From Bdellovibrio sp. UBA4095 (GTDB lineage: Bacteria > Bdellovibrionota > Bdellovibrionia > Bdellovibrionales > Bdellovibrionaceae), in contig DFXZ01000004.1 in NCBI GenBank assembly GCA_002381805.1, forward strand, positions 1,076,608 through 1,138,868: DNA of 62,261 bases, written 5' to 3'. Under the pieces are notes generated by a model. The model was not told where the DNA came from, did not search any database, and worked only from the letters and a program-made list of their open reading frames with translations. This document shows positions 58,380 through 62,261 of the stretch, piece after piece. Each line of letters begins with the position of its first letter. The first letter of the stretch is position 1. The position numbers and the translations under genes were made by a program.

Positions 58380-59138
58380 TTAGAAGTTTAGCGTATAGCC
58401 GACAAGACCTTGAACACCTGACATAGTTGTCCCTAAATCTGAGCCATCGCGCTCGACTTCGCTTGTGCCGCCACATTGGCTGACTCCAGGAATCGCACCA
58501 CCGGTACAGTTTCCCCCAGTTGTCAGGTTTCTTTCGATGGGCATATAGCGCAAATTGCCTTCAACCGTTAAGCAGTGGGCATCAGTGAAACAGAAGTCTA
58601 CTCCGACTCCGCCCATGGCCCCGAAAGCGCTGCCTTTAAATTTCAAGTTGTTTGCGGCGGCAGTTATATCGCCATTAAGAGTTCCATAGCCTAAACCTGC
58701 CTGCATAAAGAACTTGATAAAAGAATTCTCCAAGGGATAAAGGCGAAGGATGGGAAATACCGTGAAGCCACTCAGTTTGTAATCATAACTGCCGCCTGTG
58801 CCCGAGCCAGTGCTCTCCTGAGTGAAGTACGAAGGTCTGAATACGAAGGCGTACATGCTTCTATCAAATCGGTAGATAAAGTTTGCATAAGCTTCCCACG
58901 CCGCGCCGAGATTTTTAGTATTGGCACCATTGGCATCGACAGCATCATCGATGATGCGATCCATGTCATCCTGACCTGCTGATACTGTGGAAATTCCTAA
59001 GCCCAGAGACATACTTCCACCGGCCATCGCTCTGCTGGCTCCACCGAATCTTCTCTGGGCGTTCGCTTCAGATAGGAAAAGTGTCGAACCTAAAATGAGT
59101 GTTAAGGTGAAAAGGCTGGCCTTGCCAAGTTGTCTCAT
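58380..59138 (-). CDS. Outer-membrane beta-barrel protein, unknown function
   Basis: A 252-aa exported protein: signal peptide (SLFTLTLILGSTLFLSEANA), a Gly/Ser/Met-rich start, then alternating strands (MYAFVFRPSYF, YDYKLSGFTVFPILRLYPL, FIKFFMQAGLGYGTL) ending in VQGLVGYTLNF with C-terminal Phe. It looks like an eight-stranded OmpA/OmpW-like barrel. Two Cys pairs lie in loops. ATG 59138 has AGGAGG 5 bases upstream. Convergent with lpxH. Confidence 0.7.
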   Translation of the reverse strand: MRQLGKASLFTLTLILGSTLFLSEANAQRRFGGASRAMAGGSMSLGLGISTVSAGQDDMDRIIDDAVDANGANTKNLGAAWEAYANFIYRFDRSMYAFVFRPSYFTQESTGSGTGGSYDYKLSGFTVFPILRLYPLENSFIKFFMQAGLGYGTLNGDITAAANNLKFKGSAFGAMGGVGVDFCFTDAHCLTVEGNLRYMPIERNLTTGGNCTGGAIPGVSQCGGTSEVERDGSDLGTTMSGVQGLVGYTLNF

Positions 59139-59281
59139 GGATCCTCCTGATCGAGATATGTCAGTAAACACAATCTATAGATTTCAGCATCCAGTCAGTT
59201 TCGGCAATACTCGAGAGAGAAGTTCGGACAAAAGACGGGATGTGCTTCCCAGACTTTCCTCTCTATGAGACGCTTTCATCT

Positions 59282-59830
59282 ATGAAGCACCTTGAAGAAA
59301 AGACATTGTCCTCGAAGCAAATATTTAAAGGCAGATACTTAAAAATTGAACAGGACCAGGTCGAGGCACCAGACGGAAAAACCTACTATCGCGAATATAT
59401 CTTACATCCTGGCGCAGCCATGATGATCCCTCTTTTGCCGAACGGAAATGTTGTGATGGTGCACCAGTATCGTCATGCTGTAAAGCAGGTGTTTCTGGAA
59501 TTTCCGGCAGGAAAAAGAGACAAAGGCGAAGAAAGTATAGTCACAGCTCAGCGCGAACTTGTTGAAGAAGTCGGATATCGCGCAGATAAGCTTGTATTCT
59601 TGACGACCATTCATCCTGTCATTGGTTACTCGAATGAACACATCGACCTTTTTCTGGCGACTGACCTGCAAAAGGTTGGGCAAAAGCTTGATCACGGCGA
59701 GTTTCTTGAGGTCACAGAAGTGAAACCAGAAGACCTCATGCAAGCGATTCGCGCTGGCAAAGTCTCTGATGTGAAAACCCAGATTGGCGCCTTTTGGCTT
59801 GATAAATACCTGCGAGGAGAGTGGAATTGA
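59282..59830 (+). CDS. Nudix hydrolase, ADP-ribose pyrophosphatase type
   Basis: A 182-aa protein with a complete Nudix box: G(KRDKG)E(ESIVTAQ)RELVEEVG, matching GX5EX7REUXEEXGU. Upstream is HQYRHAVKQVFLEFPAGK, typical of ADP-ribose pyrophosphatases (NudF), which split ADP-ribose to AMP and ribose 5-phosphate. Start ATG 59282 is chosen by alignment to family length; ATG 59240 is also possible and neither has a good ribosome site. The stop lies 17 bases before the aconitase ATG. Confidence 0.88.
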   Translation: MKHLEEKTLSSKQIFKGRYLKIEQDQVEAPDGKTYYREYILHPGAAMMIPLLPNGNVVMVHQYRHAVKQVFLEFPAGKRDKGEESIVTAQRELVEEVGYRADKLVFLTTIHPVIGYSNEHIDLFLATDLQKVGQKLDHGEFLEVTEVKPEDLMQAIRAGKVSDVKTQIGAFWLDKYLRGEWN

Positions 59831-59847
59831 TGGGGGAGGTTCCCATC

Positions 59848-62261
59848 ATGAACATTCAATCACTCGATAGCTTTAAAACAAAATCAACTCTTCAGGTAGG
59901 TTCAAAGGCCTATTCCATTTTCAATCTGAAGAAGATCAATCATCCCAACATTAAAAAACTTCCGGTGAGTTTAAAGGTTCTTTTGGAGAACCTTCTTCGT
60001 CATGAAGATAATTTGAATGTCACGAAGAGCGATATCGATTCGCTACTCAAGATGGATGAGTTTAACACCAAAGAAATCTCATTTTTTCCAGCTCGGGTGT
60101 TGATGCAAGACTTTACCGGTGTTCCGGCGGTTGTGGACTTGGCGGCCATGCGAGATGCAATGAAAGCGCTGGGCGGCGATCCAAAAAAAATCAACCCTCT
60201 TGTTCCGGTGGATTTAGTGATCGATCACTCCGTGATGGTTGATTCGTTTGGTAAGCAGAACTCTTTTGAAGAAAACGTTAAAATGGAGTTCGAACGAAAC
60301 AACGAGCGCTATGTTTTCTTAAAATGGGGACAGAAGGCATTTCAAGATTTTAAAGTTGTTCCACCAGGGACAGGAATCTGTCACCAAGTAAATCTTGAGT
60401 ATTTGGGTAAGACCGTTTGGAAAAAGAAAATCGGCTCTGAAGAGTTCGCCTTCCCGGACACATTAGTCGGCACTGACAGTCATACCACAATGATCAACGG
60501 CGCAGCCGTGCTTGGCTGGGGTGTTGGTGGCATCGAAGCCGAGGCAGTGATGCTTGGTCAACCGTTAAGCATGCTTATTCCCGAGGTCGTAGGATTCCGT
60601 TTAGAAGGCAAGCTTCGCGAGGGTGCTACGGCAACGGATCTAGTTTTAACCATCACTCAAATGCTGCGTAAAAAAGGCGTGGTCGGAAAGTTCGTTGAAT
60701 TTTTTGGGCCGGGCCTCGCGTCGATGGGTCTTGCAGATCGTGCGACCATTGCCAATATGGCGCCTGAATACGGTGCCACTTGCGGTTTCTTCCCTGTTGA
60801 TGAAGAAACGATGAAGTATTTGCGTTTGTCAGGCCGAGATGCTGAAACACTTGCGCTTGTCGAAGCTTATGCCAAAGAAACCGGAATTTGGCGATCCGAA
60901 GAAAACGAACAGCATTACGCTTTCAACGATCAGCTTTTCTTAGATCTTTCATCGGTTGAACCCTCTTTGGCAGGTCCGAAACGTCCTCAAGACCGAGTGG
61001 TTCTTACTCAGGCGCGGACTGATTTTCAGAACCAACTGATTTCAACTTTTCATGTGGACGCTGCGAAAAACACTAAAGACAACTCTGCGGTTCAAGTTGC
61101 GGGGCACGGTTGGAAGCTGGGCCACGGTGACGTCGTTATTGCCGCTATCACGAGCTGTACGAATACTTCCAATCCATCTGTTATGCTGGGTGCGGGTATC
61201 GTCGCGAAGAAGGCTGTCGAAAAGGGCATGAAAGTGAAGCCTTGGGTGAAAACTTCATTGGCTCCCGGCTCACAAGTTGTTACCGACTATTTAAACAAGT
61301 CAGGCATGCAAAAGTATCTCGATCAATTGGGTTTTAACTTGGTTGGCTATGGTTGCACCACCTGTATCGGAAATTCGGGACCTCTAGAAACTCCCATTGC
61401 TAACGCTGTGGATAGTGGCAACCTGGTGGTGGCGTCAGTGCTCTCTGGAAATCGCAACTTTGAAGGACGAATCAATCCCCACGTCAAAGCCAACTATTTG
61501 GCTTCACCGATGCTTGTCGTGGCTTATGCCCTGGCTGGCAATATGAGTATCGATATCACTCAAGAGCCTATCGGTGAAGACTCTGCAGGCAAGCCGGTGT
61601 ACCTGAAGGACATCTGGCCAACGAATGCTGAAATTCAAGAGATGGTGAACAAGACAGTCGAGACAAAAATGTTCGACAGCCGTTATGGGAATGTCTTCGA
61701 AGGTACAGATGATTGGAAGGCCATTCAGACGACAAGCTCTCAAACTTATTCTTGGGGTGAAAGTACCTATATTAAGAATCCCCCTTACTTTGAGGGCATG
61801 ACTCAGCAGCCGGACAGTCTTTCGGATATTCGCAACGCGAGGGTTCTGGCAATGCTAGGAGATTCGATCACAACAGATCATATCTCTCCAGCTGGAAATA
61901 TAAAAAAAGATTCGCCTGCGGGGCAGTACCTGATGAGCAAAGGCGTTCAGGTTCAGGACTTCAACTCCTATGGCTCGCGCCGAGGCAATGACGATGTCAT
62001 GGTTCGTGGTACCTTTGCCAACATTCGTATTAAAAACGAAATGCTTGAAGGTATCGAAGGTGGCATGACCAAGTTCATGCCAAGTGGACAAGTGATGTCG
62101 ATCTATGATGCCTCAATGAGATATCAAGCTGAAGGAACGCCCTTGGTGGTGTTTGCAGGTAAAGAGTACGGCACTGGATCTTCACGTGACTGGGCGGCAA
62201 AAGGAACACGCCTGTTGGGCATTAAGGCGGTCATCGCCGAAAGCTTCGAGCGCATCCACCG
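59848..62261 (+). CDS. acnA: Aconitate hydratase AcnA, 3' end missing
   Basis: Aconitase interconverts citrate and isocitrate in the TCA cycle using a [4Fe-4S] cluster. About 804 codons are visible, and the frame is open to the right edge. Cluster Cys are in AITSCTNTSNPS and YGCTTCIGNSGP. Other motifs are TDSHTTMINGAAVLGWGVGG, FNSYGSRRGND and YGTGSSRDWAAKG near the edge. ATG 59848 follows GGGGGAGG by 8 bases. The AcnA/IRP type is indicated by the order of these motifs and the size. Confidence 0.96.
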   Translation, partial: MNIQSLDSFKTKSTLQVGSKAYSIFNLKKINHPNIKKLPVSLKVLLENLLRHEDNLNVTKSDIDSLLKMDEFNTKEISFFPARVLMQDFTGVPAVVDLAAMRDAMKALGGDPKKINPLVPVDLVIDHSVMVDSFGKQNSFEENVKMEFERNNERYVFLKWGQKAFQDFKVVPPGTGICHQVNLEYLGKTVWKKKIGSEEFAFPDTLVGTDSHTTMINGAAVLGWGVGGIEAEAVMLGQPLSMLIPEVVGFRLEGKLREGATATDLVLTITQMLRKKGVVGKFVEFFGPGLASMGLADRATIANMAPEYGATCGFFPVDEETMKYLRLSGRDAETLALVEAYAKETGIWRSEENEQHYAFNDQLFLDLSSVEPSLAGPKRPQDRVVLTQARTDFQNQLISTFHVDAAKNTKDNSAVQVAGHGWKLGHGDVVIAAITSCTNTSNPSVMLGAGIVAKKAVEKGMKVKPWVKTSLAPGSQVVTDYLNKSGMQKYLDQLGFNLVGYGCTTCIGNSGPLETPIANAVDSGNLVVASVLSGNRNFEGRINPHVKANYLASPMLVVAYALAGNMSIDITQEPIGEDSAGKPVYLKDIWPTNAEIQEMVNKTVETKMFDSRYGNVFEGTDDWKAIQTTSSQTYSWGESTYIKNPPYFEGMTQQPDSLSDIRNARVLAMLGDSITTDHISPAGNIKKDSPAGQYLMSKGVQVQDFNSYGSRRGNDDVMVRGTFANIRIKNEMLEGIEGGMTKFMPSGQVMSIYDASMRYQAEGTPLVVFAGKEYGTGSSRDWAAKGTRLLGIKAVIAESFERIH

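Noticed and set aside
1..62261. tRNA or rRNA genes
   Set aside because: No intergenic stretch is longer than about 330 bases, and none showed a cloverleaf with the GTTCRA arm or rRNA-like sequence on reading by eye; a covariance search was not possible.

Overview
The window looks like a piece of the chromosome of a Bdellovibrio-type predatory bacterium (Bdellovibrionota, formerly Deltaproteobacteria). The assignment rests on gene content: Gram-negative envelope genes (lpxH, a HldE-type cytidylyltransferase, several outer-membrane barrels and lipoproteins), a meso-DAP-type murE, a motAB pair next to a PBP4-type DacB, many secreted coiled-coil or Cys-rich proteins with no known family, and base composition a little under half G+C by eye. 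From memory, motAB3, a third PBP4 gene and the ftsZ region of B. bacteriovorus HD100 lie in one chromosomal neighbourhood, which fits, but I could not align anything. No rRNA, tRNA, CRISPR array, transposase or prophage gene was seen.

Layout. 1-4,977: the end of a Gly/Met/Gln-rich repeat protein, an amidohydrolase, then a six-gene minus-strand operon with Flp pilin, TadE/TadG-like pseudopilins and a CpaB-like protein, but no ATPase, platform protein or secretin in view. 5,167-9,312: folD, a Rieske oxygenase, an RlmI-like methyltransferase and a 3D-domain lipoprotein. 10,432-15,501: a promoter, then a polysaccharide group (SLBB export protein, O-antigen ligase/polymerase-like protein, Wzz-like chain-length protein, NodB deacetylase lipoprotein) and a YkgJ-type cysteine-cluster protein. 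15,679-25,494: envelope hypotheticals, HldE-C, an RDD protein, rsmE-prmA, an RsuA/RluB pseudouridine synthase and dsbD. 25,549-31,489: motA-motB behind a possible flagellar promoter, a TorF-like porin, a DEDDh exonuclease fused to a WYL domain, a signal peptidase II fused to a HAMP module, and a DacB-type PBP4. 31,508-37,385 (all minus): a TetR regulator, a Cys-repeat secreted protein, murB, PilZ, folA-thyA, hpt and a zinc-ribbon membrane protein.

37,442-58,336 is the division and cell wall (dcw) cluster: rsmH-ftsL-ftsI, an insertion of three unrelated genes (single-domain asparaginase, RecQ, esterase), then murE-murF-mraY-murD-(small lipoprotein)-ftsW-murG-murC-(35-bp perfect inverted repeat)-ftsQ-ftsA-ftsZ-lpxH. 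mraZ, murB and ddl are absent from the cluster; murB lies about 4 kb upstream of rsmH. The window ends with an outer-membrane protein, a Nudix hydrolase and an aconitase cut by the right edge.

The genes mostly serve envelope synthesis and remodelling: precursor synthesis (murB-F, mraY, murG), septal synthesis (ftsW, ftsI, ftsQ, ftsA, ftsZ), peptidoglycan editing (DacB, possibly the NodB deacetylase) and lipoprotein maturation (LspA). The least expected items are the LspA-HAMP fusion, the exonuclease-WYL fusion, the Cys-paired 33-residue repeat protein, the perfect inverted repeat inside the dcw cluster, and a MotB whose peptidoglycan-binding motif has diverged.
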